Positions 8,626 through 17,855 of a stretch of 64,000 nucleotides of DNA are shown here, piece after piece. Source of the stretch: Gordonia amarae NBRC 15530. GTDB taxonomy: Bacteria > Actinomycetota > Actinomycetes > Mycobacteriales > Mycobacteriaceae. Position 1 is the first letter of the stretch. Each line of letters opens with the position of its first letter. The notes below the pieces were generated by a model. That model saw only the letters and a list, made by a program, of their open reading frames with translations, was not told the origin of the DNA and made no database searches. A program made the position numbers and the translations under genes. Location of the stretch: contig NZ_BAED01000052.1 of the NCBI RefSeq assembly GCF_000241345.1, forward strand, positions 1 through 64,000. The letters run 5' to 3'.

Positions 8626-9264
8626 TCACCACACGCCGAGGGGACGGAACTGGATGCTCATGCGGGGGCCCGCGCCGGGGGATTTGGGGACGGCGTGTTC
8701 CCAGGTGCGCTGGCAGCTGCCGCCCATCACCAGCAGGTCGCCCGAGGTGAGGGTGAACTTGAGCGACGCGCCGCCACCGGCAGGACGCAGCAGCAGGTGC
8801 CGGGGCGCACCGAGCGACACGATGGCCACCATCGTGTCGTGCGTGGCGCCCTTGCCGAACCGATCACCATGCCAGGCAACGGAATCCGAGCCGTCGCGGT
8901 AAAGGGCAAGGCCGGCGGTGGCGAAATCCTCGCCGAGTTCGTCGCGATAGTGGGCGCTCAGCGCGCCGATAGCCTCGTCGAGGAACGGGTGCGGCAGCCG
9001 CTCGTCGTGCTGGTAGTGCGCGACCAGCCGCGGCACGTCGACGACGCGGTCGTACATCCTGCGACGTTCCGCCCGCCACGGCACCGAGCCGCGCAGGTCG
9101 TCGAACAGTGCGTCGGCGCCAGTGATCCAGCCCGGACGCACCTCGACCCAGGCGCCGCCGGACAGCTCGCGGCGGGTGAGACCCGCGGTGAGAGAACGTA
9201 ATCCGCTGTCGCTACCGAGTGCCGGAGCATCGGCGAAGAGCGAACCCTGGATGCCGGTGGCCAT
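8626..9264 (-). CDS. AlkB-like 2-oxoglutarate/Fe(II) dioxygenase
   Basis: 212 residues. The iron ligands are the WHGDRFG motif (His and Asp) and a distal His in RTWEHAV. The 2-oxoglutarate arginines are in PRMSIQFRPL, the RxSxxFR signature of AlkB-type demethylases. AlkB proteins remove alkyl groups from DNA or RNA bases by oxidation. The ATG at 9264 is clear. A possible LexA site lies 22 bp upstream, which would fit a DNA repair role. The gene is monocistronic on the minus strand, with its 3' end 21 bp from the convergent SDR gene. Confidence 0.9.
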   Translation of the reverse strand: MATGIQGSLFADAPALGSDSGLRSLTAGLTRRELSGGAWVEVRPGWITGADALFDDLRGSVPWRAERRRMYDRVVDVPRLVAHYQHDERLPHPFLDEAIGALSAHYRDELGEDFATAGLALYRDGSDSVAWHGDRFGKGATHDTMVAIVSLGAPRHLLLRPAGGGASLKFTLTSGDLLVMGGSCQRTWEHAVPKSPGAGPRMSIQFRPLGVW

Positions 9265-9285
9265 GGCACCACCGTAGCAGACCCA

Positions 9286-9301
9286 TCGAAAATGTGTGCG
9301 A
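9286..9301. promoter_or_regulatory. Possible LexA (SOS) box upstream of the AlkB-like gene
   Basis: The 16-mer TCGAAA-ATGT-GTGCGA matches the mycobacterial SOS consensus TCGAAC-N4-GTTCGA at 10 of 12 defined positions. It lies 22 bp upstream of the AlkB-like start codon, within the only 60 bp between that gene and the next one upstream. Two mismatches leave the dyad imperfect, so this is a weak site at best. Confidence 0.4.
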
Positions 9302-9324
9302 ATTGCGGGATCGGTGCGTCGGTG

Positions 9325-10506
9325 TCAGTGGGGGCGCAGCTTGCGCAGGCGGTCGGCGGCCTCGGCGATGACATGTTCCTGCTTGGAGAAGGCGAAGCGC
9401 ACGAGGTGGCGCCAGGAGTCGTGGTCGTCGACGAACGCACTCACCGGGACGGCGGCGACACCGACCGTGGCGGGCAGCTCACGGCAGAACTGCGCGGCGT
9501 CATCGAAACCGAGCGGGCGGGGGTCGGCGCAGATGAAATAGGTGGCCTCGCTGCGGTGCACCCCGAAACCGGCGTCGGTCAGGGCCGCGGCGAGCAGATC
9601 GCGCTGATGTTGCAGGCGCACGGCTGACTCGGTGACCCAGGTCATCTCGGTGTCCAGGGCGTGCGCGACGGCCGGCTGGAACGGCCCCGACCCCACATAG
9701 CTCATGAACTGCTTGGCCGCCCGCGCCGCCGCCACCAGTTCGGGTGGGCCGCTGATCCAGCCGACCTTCCAGCCGGTGCAGTTGAAGGTCTTGGCGGCGC
9801 TGGAGATCCGCAGGGTGCGTTCGCGCATTCCCGGGAACGTGGCCAGTGGACGATGCGTCCGGCCGTCGAACAGCAGGTGCTCGTACACCTCGTCGGTGAC
9901 CGCGACGACATCGTGGTCGATGCACAGCCGGGCGATCTCGGCCAGGTCGTCGTCGGACAGCACGGTGCCCGTCGGATTGTGCGGCGAGTTCACCAGGATC
10001 ACCGAGGTCGCCGGGGTGAACGCCGCGGCGAGGCGGTCGCGGTCGAGGCGGAAACCGTCGCCGTCCGGGACCAGTGGCACCGTGCGTCGGACGCCGCCCG
10101 CCATCGCGACCGTCGCCGCGTACGAGTCGTAATACGGCTCGACCATCACCACCTCGCGGCCCGGCTCCACCAGCCCGACGATCGCGCCGGCGATGGCCTC
10201 GGTGGCACCGACGGTGACAAGCACCTCGGTGTCCGGGTCGTAGTCGAGACCGTAATGCTCGCGCTGATGCCGGGCCACCGCCTGCCGCAGCGACGGCACC
10301 CCGATGCCGGGCGGGTACTGGTTCTGGCCGTCGTTGATCGCCTCGACCGCCGCGGCGAGCATCGACGCCGGTCCGTCGGTATCGGGGAAACCCTGCCCCA
10401 GGTTGATCGCGTCGTGCGCCACCGCCAGCGCCGACATCTCCGCGAAGATCGTCGTCGAGAAGGGGACGAGGCGTTCGACCATGCCGGCGCGGGGGTTGGT
10501 GCTCAT
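9325..10506 (-). CDS. Class I/II pyridoxal-phosphate aminotransferase
   Basis: 393 residues. The fold type I signature includes the PLP lysine in SSAAKTFNCTGWKVGW, the NSPHNPTGTVLS motif with the cofactor-contacting Asn, and an N-terminal NLGQGFPD. That pattern is close to the kynurenine-aminotransferase-like / DapC / N-succinyldiaminopimelate-like enzymes annotated as 'pyridoxal phosphate-dependent aminotransferase' in mycobacteria (Rv0858c type). The family position fits the neighbouring Rv0861c block. The ATG at 10506 begins MSTNPRAGMV; a second ATG eight codons on is a possible alternative. The exact amino-donor specificity cannot be stated. Confidence 0.9.
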   Translation of the reverse strand: MSTNPRAGMVERLVPFSTTIFAEMSALAVAHDAINLGQGFPDTDGPASMLAAAVEAINDGQNQYPPGIGVPSLRQAVARHQREHYGLDYDPDTEVLVTVGATEAIAGAIVGLVEPGREVVMVEPYYDSYAATVAMAGGVRRTVPLVPDGDGFRLDRDRLAAAFTPATSVILVNSPHNPTGTVLSDDDLAEIARLCIDHDVVAVTDEVYEHLLFDGRTHRPLATFPGMRERTLRISSAAKTFNCTGWKVGWISGPPELVAAARAAKQFMSYVGSGPFQPAVAHALDTEMTWVTESAVRLQHQRDLLAAALTDAGFGVHRSEATYFICADPRPLGFDDAAQFCRELPATVGVAAVPVSAFVDDHDSWRHLVRFAFSKQEHVIAEAADRLRKLRPH

Positions 10507-10541
10507 GGTGTCAAGGCTAGAGGCCGGTAACATGAACGCAC

Positions 10542-11393
10542 GTGACCACTCCACCGCCCAGCTACCCGGGACCGTACGATCCGCGGGGAACGCCGCAGCC
10601 CGGTGGCTATCCGGCGCCGGCAGGACAGCACGGAGCGTTTGGGCAGCCCCAGCCGTACGGTCAGCAGCCATATGGTCAGCCACAGTTCGAGCAGCCGCAG
10701 GGACAGCAGCCGTATGGGCAACAGCCCGGATACGGGCAGGCGTATCCGTATGGGCAGGCTCCGCAACAGCCCGGGTTCGGGCAGGTGCCCCCGTACGGTC
10801 AGGCTCCGGGATTCGGCGCTCCGTACCCGGCCCCACCGAAGAAGTCGCACAAAGGGCTGTGGATCACGCTCGGCATCGGTGTGGTGCTGGTGGCCGCGCT
10901 GCTCGGCGTCGCGGTGGTGGCCGCCACCAAGGACAAGGTGGCCGATTCCGGCGACGTCGCGATCGGGGACTGTCTGCGCGTCAGCGAGGCCGGTTCCGCG
11001 GTGAAGGCGAACGAGGTCAGTTGCGGTTCAACCGACTTTCACTTCGCCGTGGTCAGCAAGACCGAGGACCGTACTGCCTGCGGCGACTATTCGCAGTTGT
11101 GGTTCACCGGCCTGGGCGGCGACCGGGACGGCAAGGTGCTGTGCCTGGCGCCGATCATGCAGAAGGGGAGCTGCTACCAGTTCCCGACTGTCGAAACCGA
11201 CACCGCACTCGCCGATTTCGACGACGCGCCGTGCGGTTCGGCACCGACGGTGACCGGTGCCCGGGTGCTGCGCGTGGAGACCAAGATGTCGTCGCGGCCG
11301 ACCTGCGACAGCGGGCAGGCCCCGCTCTATCTGGCGAAGCCGACACCCGCGGGATACTGTTTGGCCGAAGTGACGGACGAGTGGCAGAGCTGA
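10542..11393 (+). CDS. LppU/SCO3897-like membrane-anchored protein with PYGQ-rich N-terminus
   Basis: 283 residues. Residues 1-100 are a low-complexity Pro/Tyr/Gly/Gln stretch with repeated PYGQ units. A single membrane helix follows (about 106-128), then an extracellular domain with paired cysteines ([50 protein letters not shown]). The cysteine pattern and the opening 'IGDC' resemble the LppU/SCO3897 family. The GTG at 10542 lacks a strong ribosome binding site. A lipoprotein with the same domain follows directly, and the two form a small operon. Function is unknown. Confidence 0.8.
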   Translation: MTTPPPSYPGPYDPRGTPQPGGYPAPAGQHGAFGQPQPYGQQPYGQPQFEQPQGQQPYGQQPGYGQAYPYGQAPQQPGFGQVPPYGQAPGFGAPYPAPPKKSHKGLWITLGIGVVLVAALLGVAVVAATKDKVADSGDVAIGDCLRVSEAGSAVKANEVSCGSTDFHFAVVSKTEDRTACGDYSQLWFTGLGGDRDGKVLCLAPIMQKGSCYQFPTVETDTALADFDDAPCGSAPTVTGARVLRVETKMSSRPTCDSGQAPLYLAKPTPAGYCLAEVTDEWQS

Positions 11394-11414
11394 TCGGTGA
11401 GGGCTAGGACGGGA

Positions 11415-11954
11415 ATGCGGAAAAATACAGTGCTGACAAGGGTTTCGGCGGCGTGTGCGGCGCTCGCCGTGGTGGGATTCGCGTCCGCGTGCGGCAGTGG
11501 TGGCGACGACACCAAGGTCGGCAAGGCGGCCGACGCGAAGATCGGTGACTGTGTGACAGTCTCCGGCGGCGGTGACAAGGAGACCAAGGTCGACGTCGAC
11601 AAGGCGTCGTGCGACTCTGCCGACAAGCTCACGTTCTACGCGGCCTCGGTGCTCAAAGAGGGCGAGAAGTGCGCCAGCGAGAACTACTCGATCCTCACCT
11701 TCGACGACAAGTCGCGGCTGTGCATCACGCCCAACTTCGTGAAGGACGGGTGCTACCAGATCCCGATGGGCAGCGGCATCCTCGCCGACTACCAGAAGGT
11801 CGCCTGCGACGCCGGCCCGAAGGACGGATCAGCGATCTTCAAGGCCACCACCCGCAGCGAAGGCACCCCGAACTGTGAGGGCAACCAGCTGCCCATCAGC
11901 TACGACAGCCCGATCAAGGTCGGCTACTGTTTGTTGAAACAGGGTCAGGCGTAG
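11415..11954 (+). CDS. LppU-like lipoprotein
   Basis: 179 residues from the ATG at 11415. A signal peptide with basic start MRKNTVLTR leads to a lipobox-like FASAC with the lipidated cysteine near residue 26. The mature part repeats the domain of the upstream gene, with IGDCVTV, ASCDSAD, EKCASEN, RLCITP, DGCYQI, VACDAG, PNCEGN and GYCLLK at matching spacing. It is therefore a paralogue anchored by lipid instead of a helix. A GTG at 11397 would add six residues, but the ATG gives a normal signal peptide. Function is unknown. Confidence 0.8.
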   Translation: MRKNTVLTRVSAACAALAVVGFASACGSGGDDTKVGKAADAKIGDCVTVSGGGDKETKVDVDKASCDSADKLTFYAASVLKEGEKCASENYSILTFDDKSRLCITPNFVKDGCYQIPMGSGILADYQKVACDAGPKDGSAIFKATTRSEGTPNCEGNQLPISYDSPIKVGYCLLKQGQA

Positions 11955-11964
11955 GTCGCCTGGG

Positions 11965-12206
11965 GTTGCCGACATCGTCGGCTTACCTGGTTTCGAGGCT
12001 CCTCGCCCAGCGGCTCGTCACACCTCAACCGGCTGGTGGTTGATTTGACGGCTACGTCCAGTGGGAAGGCCGACCACCTCGCCGGTCGAGGCCTCGAATC
12101 CCGGTGAGGCGTCCGGTGGGAAGGCCGACCACTTTGTCGGTTGAGGTGTGAGGTCGTCCAGCGACCGAGCCTCGAAACCCGGTGAGCCGATCATGTCGGC
12201 GACAAC
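11965..12206. repeat. 240-bp palindromic repeat element with nested direct repeats
   Basis: Two arms of about 66-68 bp (11965-12030 and 12139-12206) are imperfect inverted copies; both contain GGTTTCGAGGCTC and CACACCTCAACC. The interior holds two direct copies of a 37-bp unit (12055-12091 and 12110-12146), each with GTGGGAAGGCCGACCAC, offset by 55 bp. CCTCGAAtCCCGGTGA-type segments also recur. The element fills the space between two convergent genes and ends on the helicase stop codon. It looks like a dispersed intergenic repeat or non-autonomous element rather than a plain terminator. Confidence 0.8.
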
Positions 12207-13867
12207 TACCCGATGGCGGGGCCGAGGAGGTCGTCGGCGTCGGTGATGCGGTAGGCGTAGCCCTGTTCGGCGAGGAAACGCTGGCGGTGGGCGGCGTAGT
12301 CGGCGTCGAGGGTGTCGCGGGAGACCACCGAGTAGAAGTGGGCCTGCCCGCCGTCCTTCTTGGGGCGCAGCAGCCGGCCGAGACGCTGCGCCTCCTCCTG
12401 GCGGGAGCCGAACGTGCCCGACACCTGCACCGCCACCGACGCCTCCGGCAGGTCGATGGAGAAGTTCGCGACCTTCGAGACCACGAGCGTGGAGATCTCG
12501 CCGGAGCGGAACCGGTCGAACAGGATCTCGCGTTCCTTGTTGCGGGTCGAACCCTGCACCACGGGGGCGTCGAGTTCGTGGCCGAGTTCTTCGAGCTGGT
12601 CGATGTAGGCACCGATGATCAGCGTCTGCGAACCCGGATGCTGGGCGAGGATCGCTTTGACGACGTTCACCTTGGTGTGCGCCGTCGAGCAGAGTTTGTA
12701 CTTGGTGTCGTTCTCGGCGACCGCGTACTGCAGGCGCTCCTCGTCGGTGAGGGTGACGCGCACCTCGACGCAGTCGGCGGGTGCGATCCAGCCCTGCGCC
12801 TCGATGTCCTTCCACGGCGCGTCGTAGCGTTTGGGACCGATGAGGCTGAACACGTCGCCCTCGCGGCCGTCCTCTCGCACCAGGGTGGCGGTGAGTCCGA
12901 GGCGACGCCGCGATTGCAGGTCGGCGGTCATCCGGAACACCGGCGCGGGCAGCAGATGCACCTCGTCGTAGATGATCAGGCCCCAGTCTCGGGAGTCGAA
13001 CAGGTCGAGATTCTTGTACTCGCCCTTCGATTTGCGGGTCATCACCTGATAGGTGGCGATGGTGACGGGCCGGATCTCCTTGCGCTCGCCCGAGTATTCG
13101 CCGATCTCGTCCTCGGTGAGCGAAGTGCGGGCGACCAGTTCGCGTTTCCACTGCCGGCCGGCGACGGTGTTGGTGACCAGGATCAGTGTTGTGGCACCGG
13201 CTTTCGCCATCGCCGCGGCACCGACCATCGTCTTGCCCGCGCCGCACGGCAGTACCACGACGCCGGACCCGCCCGCCCAGAACGAGTCGGCGGCCAGCTC
13301 CTGATAGTCACGCAGTTGCCAGTCGGTCTGGTCCAGCGCGATCGGGTGCGCCTCGCCGTCGACGTACCCGGCGAGATCCTCTGCGGGCCAACCGATCTTG
13401 AGCAGAACCTGCTTGAGCCGGCCCCGCTCGGACGGGTGCACGACGACGGTGTCGTCGTCGATCTGCGCGCCCAGCATCGGGGAGACCTTCTTGTTGCGCA
13501 TCACCTCGACGAGCACTGCGCGATCCAGGCTCACCAGCGTCAGCCCGTGCGCCGGGTTCTTGACCAGCTGCAGTCGGCCGAAGCGGCCCATGGTGTCGAT
13601 GACGTCCATCAGCAGCGGCTGTGGCACCGCGTACCGCGAATACTTCACCAGCGCGTCGACGACCTGCTCGGCGTCGTGACCGGCCGCCCGGGCGTTCCAC
13701 AACGCCAGCGGTGTCACCCGATAGGTGTGCACATGCTCGGGGGCACGTTCGAGTTCGGCGAACGGCGCGATCGCCGCCCGCGCCGCACCCGCGTCGGGGT
13801 GATCCACCTCGAGCAGCAGCGTCTTGTCGGATTGCACGATCAGGGGTCCATCGGTCACCCGATCCAT
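12206..13867 (-). CDS. XPB-family DNA repair helicase
   Basis: 553 residues, close to the 542 of M. tuberculosis Rv0861c. The SF2 motifs are in order: Walker A LPCGAGKTMVGAA, the DEVH box YDEVHLLPAP, LGLTATLVRED (motif III), and motif VI in QRLGRLLRPK. An N-terminal damage-recognition-like region precedes the ATPase core. Such proteins are 3'-to-5' DNA helicases related to TFIIH XPB. I chose ATG 13867; a GTG three codons on is an alternative. In mycobacteria this gene neighbours the helicase-associated Rv0862c. Here rtcB lies between them. Confidence 0.93.
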   Translation of the reverse strand: MDRVTDGPLIVQSDKTLLLEVDHPDAGAARAAIAPFAELERAPEHVHTYRVTPLALWNARAAGHDAEQVVDALVKYSRYAVPQPLLMDVIDTMGRFGRLQLVKNPAHGLTLVSLDRAVLVEVMRNKKVSPMLGAQIDDDTVVVHPSERGRLKQVLLKIGWPAEDLAGYVDGEAHPIALDQTDWQLRDYQELAADSFWAGGSGVVVLPCGAGKTMVGAAAMAKAGATTLILVTNTVAGRQWKRELVARTSLTEDEIGEYSGERKEIRPVTIATYQVMTRKSKGEYKNLDLFDSRDWGLIIYDEVHLLPAPVFRMTADLQSRRRLGLTATLVREDGREGDVFSLIGPKRYDAPWKDIEAQGWIAPADCVEVRVTLTDEERLQYAVAENDTKYKLCSTAHTKVNVVKAILAQHPGSQTLIIGAYIDQLEELGHELDAPVVQGSTRNKEREILFDRFRSGEISTLVVSKVANFSIDLPEASVAVQVSGTFGSRQEEAQRLGRLLRPKKDGGQAHFYSVVSRDTLDADYAAHRQRFLAEQGYAYRITDADDLLGPAIG

Positions 13868-13940
13868 TGTCCAGATCCGCCGGTTGCCTGGCCACCGGGG
13901 GCGCCACGTGGACCTTGTCATTGTCCGGGTTACCGACGAA

Positions 13941-13971
13941 GCCGCCCCACACTCAAGGAGTGCGGGGCGGC
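13941..13971 (-). terminator. GC-rich hairpin downstream of rtcB
   Basis: GCCGCCCC-A-CACTC and GAGTG-C-GGGGCGGC form a 14-position stem with one mismatch and a 3-base loop. It begins 4 bp after the rtcB stop (reading on the minus strand). The trailing bases TTCGTC give only a weak U-tract, so this is a GC-driven terminator typical of actinobacteria. Confidence 0.65.
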
Positions 13972-13975
13972 CGGG

Positions 13976-15172
13976 TCAGCCCTTGACGCAGACCACCTGG
14001 CGCAGGTGGGCGACGACCTCGACGAGGTCTGTCTGGGCGGCGATGACCTCGTTGATGTCCTTGTAGGCGGCCGGGATCTCGTCGACGACACCCCGGTCCT
14101 TCCGGGACTCGACGCCCTGGGTCTGGGCGATGAGGTCCTCCTCGGTGAACAGCTTGCGTGCCTTGGACCGGCTCATCCGCCGCCCCGCTCCGTGGGATGC
14201 GGAGAAGAACGACTGCTCGCTGCCCAGGCCCCGGACCACGTACGATCCGGTGCCCATCGAACCCGGGATCAGGCCGAGGTCGCCGGCCCCGGCCCGGATG
14301 GCGCCCTTACGGGTCACCAGCAGCTCCAGGCCGTCGATCGTCTCGGTGGCCACATAGTTGTGGTGGCAGCTGATCGGATCGTCGAAACGCACTGCGCGGG
14401 TGGGGAAGCTGTCGCGGATCGCGTTGCAGATGAGCGCCAGCATCACCTGCCGGTTGCGGGCCGCGTACTCCTGCGCCCAGTCCAGGTCGTGCCGGTAGGC
14501 GTCCATCTCCGGGGTTCCGGTGAGGAAGACCGCCAGGTCCCGATCGGGCAGGTCCGCGTTGTGCGGCAGCTTCGCGGCCACCGACATATGCCGCTCGGCC
14601 AGTTCCTTGCCGATGTTCCGTGACCCGGAGTGCAGCATTATCCACACCGCGCCCTCGTCGTCGAGGCACACTTCTGCGAAGTGGTTGCCCCCGCCCAGGG
14701 TGCCGAGCTGCCTACCGGCCCGGGTATCGAGTTGCCGCACACCGCGATGCAGGTCGGTGAACCGGCCCCAGAAGGCGTCCCAGCCCCGGCCGACGCGCAG
14801 GGTGCGCACGTTCACCGGCGTCTTGTGCGACTGGAACCCGACCGGCACGGCCGCCTCGATCGCCGACCGGATACCCGACAGGTCGTCGGGCAGGTCGTCG
14901 GCGGTGAGATCGGTTCGTACGGCCGACATTCCGCAACCGATGTCGACACCGACGGCGGCCGGACACACGGCATCGCGCATCGCGATCACCGAGCCGACCG
15001 TCGCGCCCTTGCCGACGTGGACGTCGGGCATCACCCGGACCCCGTGCACCCAAGGCAACTCGGACACCCGGCGCAGCTGATTACGAGCCTGATGCTCGAT
15101 GGACTCCTCGTCCGTCCACAGCAGCGTGGATGCCTTGGCGCCCGAGAGGGGCACGGGAAAGCTGGTATTCAT
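13976..15172 (-). CDS. rtcB: RNA-splicing ligase RtcB
   Basis: 398 residues. The Mn-binding motif VGVDIGCGM, the HHNY histidine pair and the guanylated-histidine region SHGAGRRMSR are conserved, and the GSMGTGSYVV glycine-rich strand is present. RtcB joins RNA 2',3'-cyclic phosphate or 3'-phosphate ends to 5'-OH ends using GTP. The ATG at 15172 has AGGAAGAG upstream; an ATG eight codons earlier has no such site. No archease or rtcA gene is next to it. It sits between the XPB helicase gene and the helicase-associated gene on the same strand. Confidence 0.94.
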   Translation of the reverse strand: MNTSFPVPLSGAKASTLLWTDEESIEHQARNQLRRVSELPWVHGVRVMPDVHVGKGATVGSVIAMRDAVCPAAVGVDIGCGMSAVRTDLTADDLPDDLSGIRSAIEAAVPVGFQSHKTPVNVRTLRVGRGWDAFWGRFTDLHRGVRQLDTRAGRQLGTLGGGNHFAEVCLDDEGAVWIMLHSGSRNIGKELAERHMSVAAKLPHNADLPDRDLAVFLTGTPEMDAYRHDLDWAQEYAARNRQVMLALICNAIRDSFPTRAVRFDDPISCHHNYVATETIDGLELLVTRKGAIRAGAGDLGLIPGSMGTGSYVVRGLGSEQSFFSASHGAGRRMSRSKARKLFTEEDLIAQTQGVESRKDRGVVDEIPAAYKDINEVIAAQTDLVEVVAHLRQVVCVKG

Positions 15173-15264
15173 GACTCTTCCTGAACTCTGGTGCACCCGC
15201 CTCGTGCGGGGCGCAGATCACCGTACGACACGTACACCGATGCCGTCCAAGGCTTTTCGATGCG

Positions 15265-17592
15265 TCAGGAATCGAGGAGTTCGACGCTGGTCATGCGGTG
15301 CAGCCAGAACTGGCGCGGGTCATCGACACCGGCCTCCTCGGCGAGAAGCTGACCGGCGCCCAGCGTCTTGGGGATCACCACGTGTTTGCTGGCCGACCCG
15401 TGCGAGTCGACGTAGCCGATGAGGAGCCTGCGGCCGGCGCGCAGCGCGAGCTGGATGAGGGCGGTGGCCGATTCGCCACCATCGGTGGCGCGGACCGGCT
15501 GACCTTGTGTGCCGGTGGAAGATACGGCGCCGGCACGGTCGCTCGCCCGCAGCCGGCTGATCACCTTCTGCAACTGTTCCTCGGTGGCCGCGGCCCGGCG
15601 GGGTGTGGCCTGCCGCGGACGCCGCGACGCGCCGACCCGGCTGCCGGTTTCCCGCAGGTCGACCAGCGCACCCGACGAATCCTCGCCCGCCGGAGCGAAA
15701 CCCGCGCCGCGCAGCGCCTCGATCACCTCCCGCACCTCCGCGTGCGCCACCGCGACCGTCGGGGCCAGCGCCCGCAGCGCGAGGCGGCCCGCGACGTCGC
15801 TGCGCAGGACCGCCGCCAGCGTCGCCGGATCCTCGCACCGCACGAACGACGACGCCACACCCACCCGCAACTGCCCGTGCCTGCGGGCGACGTCCTCGAT
15901 CAGATAGGTGAGCGACTGCGGGACCGGGGTACGCGAATGCGTGGTGAGCATCGAGATGAGTTCGCTGCTGCCGCGCCCGGTGTCCAGGGCGCGCCGCACC
16001 GTGGCCTCGGTGATCCGGTACACCGATGCGGCGCCGCCGGATTCGAGGTCGGCGACGAGTTCGACCTGTTCGGCCAGTTCCGGGGTCATCGGCCCCGGCA
16101 CCATCAGTGTCAGGTCGGCCTGGGTCAGGAAATGATCGACGGGCTCGGGCAGCGCCTTGTGCATGGCGGTGACCAGCGCCGCGTCGTCGGTGGGCCGGTC
16201 GGGTGCGAGGGCGGTGCGGCCCACCGCAGTCAGGCAGCCGTGCGCCACCAGACCCACCTCACGTGCCTCCCGCAGCGTCTCGGACACCACGCGGTGGGTG
16301 AGCCTGCGCATCTGCCGCGGGTGCGACCACACCAGCACCTCGCACAGGTCGGTCACCTCCCAAGCCCGCGCGGGGCCGGCCTCGGCGAGGGTTTCCAGGA
16401 TGGTGCGGCGCTGCACCGCTGCGTACGCGTCGAACAGGTCGGCGGACAGGGCGGCGAGCGCGTTGCCGTCGCGGTCGGGGGCGCCGATCTGCCAGGGTCT
16501 GCGCGGCATGTCGAGCCACGCCGACGCCAGCACCGACCACTGCCGGTCCGGACCCTGATGCAGCCATGCGTCGGCGGCGCCGGTGGGCGCGAAATACTGC
16601 TCGCCGGTGTCGCCGGGCGGCGGGGGATCGGGCAGACCGGAGTCGATGAGCCGGGCGTGCGAGAGCAGTTCGACGATCAGCCCGACGCGCTGCGGATCGA
16701 GATCGGCGGCCTTCGCGACACGCCGCAGCTCCCGCACGCCGAGCGCACCGGACCGCAGGATCGCGGCCGGGGCGGCCCCGAGGATCCGCAGGACCGTGGT
16801 GGTGTGCCGGAGCAATTCGATCGCCTCACCGCCGGCCGCGGCCTCCACATCGGCGGCGGAGAACCGCGAGGTCGCGGCCTCCGGTGCCGGCCGGCGCAGA
16901 TCGTCGGCGCGGATCGGTGCCTCCCCGCGCAACAACTGCCCGACCATCGGCGGCAGTTCGACGGTCTGCTCGTCGACGCGCGCCAGCAGACCCAGCGCGA
17001 TGAGCCGGGGGATCGGGCGGGCCGGATCGGCGTCGGCGGCGGCATCCCGGGTCCGGCCCAGCGCCGGGCCGCGCGAGAGGGTGCCGAGCAACTCGCTTTG
17101 CCCCTCGTCGAGACCGTCGAGGAGCGCGCGGATCTCGCCGGTCGGGCGGCCGGCGAGCGGACCGGTCAGGTGCAACGCCTTCCACGGCAGCGCCGCCGGG
17201 GTGTGCACGCCGATCATCAGTTCCTTCGGCCCGCCCCACACCAGCGCCCGCCGCCGCAGCGTGTCGATCCGGCTCAGCACGTCGGCACGATCGGCGCGCT
17301 TGCCGAGAGCCTTGACCACCGCGGTCGAGGTCACCGGAAGGACGGTGCGGACACCGGAATCGGGGGTCGAGAGCCGGACGAGCTGTTCGAGGACGGCGAC
17401 GGCCAGAACGTCGAGATCCTCGCCGGCGAGGGTGATGGACGCGGCCGACAGCGCGCGCTGGCCGAGGACCCCCGAACCCTGGGGCGGGGGCGCCGCGAGA
17501 TCGGGCCGGGCGATGAACAGCGCGACGAGTTCGTCGTCGGATCGGGCGGCCAGATCCCCGGCCAGACCGATGCGCTGATCATCCGCACTCAT
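15265..17592 (-). CDS. Helicase-associated protein (Rv0862c-like)
   Basis: 775 residues and no Walker motifs. It is a large, mostly helical protein with an Arg/Ala-rich linker (about 665-690) and a C-terminal domain near [19 protein letters not shown] that ends in [13 protein letters not shown]. That C-terminal part resembles the WYL-like or helicase-C-type domain found in proteins annotated 'helicase-associated domain-containing'. M. tuberculosis Rv0862c, next to the XPB gene, is the expected orthologue. Its biochemical role is not known; partnership with the XPB helicase is an inference from conserved proximity. Confidence 0.8.
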   Translation of the reverse strand: MSADDQRIGLAGDLAARSDDELVALFIARPDLAAPPPQGSGVLGQRALSAASITLAGEDLDVLAVAVLEQLVRLSTPDSGVRTVLPVTSTAVVKALGKRADRADVLSRIDTLRRRALVWGGPKELMIGVHTPAALPWKALHLTGPLAGRPTGEIRALLDGLDEGQSELLGTLSRGPALGRTRDAAADADPARPIPRLIALGLLARVDEQTVELPPMVGQLLRGEAPIRADDLRRPAPEAATSRFSAADVEAAAGGEAIELLRHTTTVLRILGAAPAAILRSGALGVRELRRVAKAADLDPQRVGLIVELLSHARLIDSGLPDPPPPGDTGEQYFAPTGAADAWLHQGPDRQWSVLASAWLDMPRRPWQIGAPDRDGNALAALSADLFDAYAAVQRRTILETLAEAGPARAWEVTDLCEVLVWSHPRQMRRLTHRVVSETLREAREVGLVAHGCLTAVGRTALAPDRPTDDAALVTAMHKALPEPVDHFLTQADLTLMVPGPMTPELAEQVELVADLESGGAASVYRITEATVRRALDTGRGSSELISMLTTHSRTPVPQSLTYLIEDVARRHGQLRVGVASSFVRCEDPATLAAVLRSDVAGRLALRALAPTVAVAHAEVREVIEALRGAGFAPAGEDSSGALVDLRETGSRVGASRRPRQATPRRAAATEEQLQKVISRLRASDRAGAVSSTGTQGQPVRATDGGESATALIQLALRAGRRLLIGYVDSHGSASKHVVIPKTLGAGQLLAEEAGVDDPRQFWLHRMTSVELLDS

Positions 17593-17635
17593 TCGGCCGA
17601 TTCTACTGACACGGCCCCGGGGGGCTCATGGCAGA

Positions 17636-17848
17636 ATGACCGTCGTGGCCAACAACAAGCACGCCAAGAAGAAGAATCACTACATCGACAACGGCTGGCC
17701 GGTCGACGACGAGGGCGGCCATCAGCACGCCGTCTCCGAGTTCGCCGCGAGTGTTCCCGGTGCGCTGTCGCCGTTCGGTGATGTGACGTTCCCGCTGCCC
17801 GCGGAGAACCTGTCGTTCGTGCAGTCGCACACCGTCGTCAATCGCTGA
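17636..17848 (+). CDS. Small conserved protein (Rv0863-like)
   Basis: 70 residues from ATG 17636; a GTG at 17645 would shorten it by three. The N-terminus is lysine-rich ([11 protein letters not shown]) and the rest is acidic to neutral, with no membrane segment. Its position, divergent from the helicase-associated gene and 7 bp ahead of moaC, matches Rv0863 in M. tuberculosis. I recognise no domain. It may be co-transcribed with the moa genes. Confidence 0.75.
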   Translation: MTVVANNKHAKKKNHYIDNGWPVDDEGGHQHAVSEFAASVPGALSPFGDVTFPLPAENLSFVQSHTVVNR

Positions 17849-17855
17849 TCCGACG

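Noticed and set aside
12182..14623. An 813-codon open frame on the plus strand
   Set aside because: It is antisense to the XPB helicase and rtcB genes and has low-complexity composition typical of GC-rich shadow frames.
15298..17781. An 827-codon plus-strand open frame
   Set aside because: Antisense to the Rv0862c-like gene, Arg/Gly-rich, no domain.
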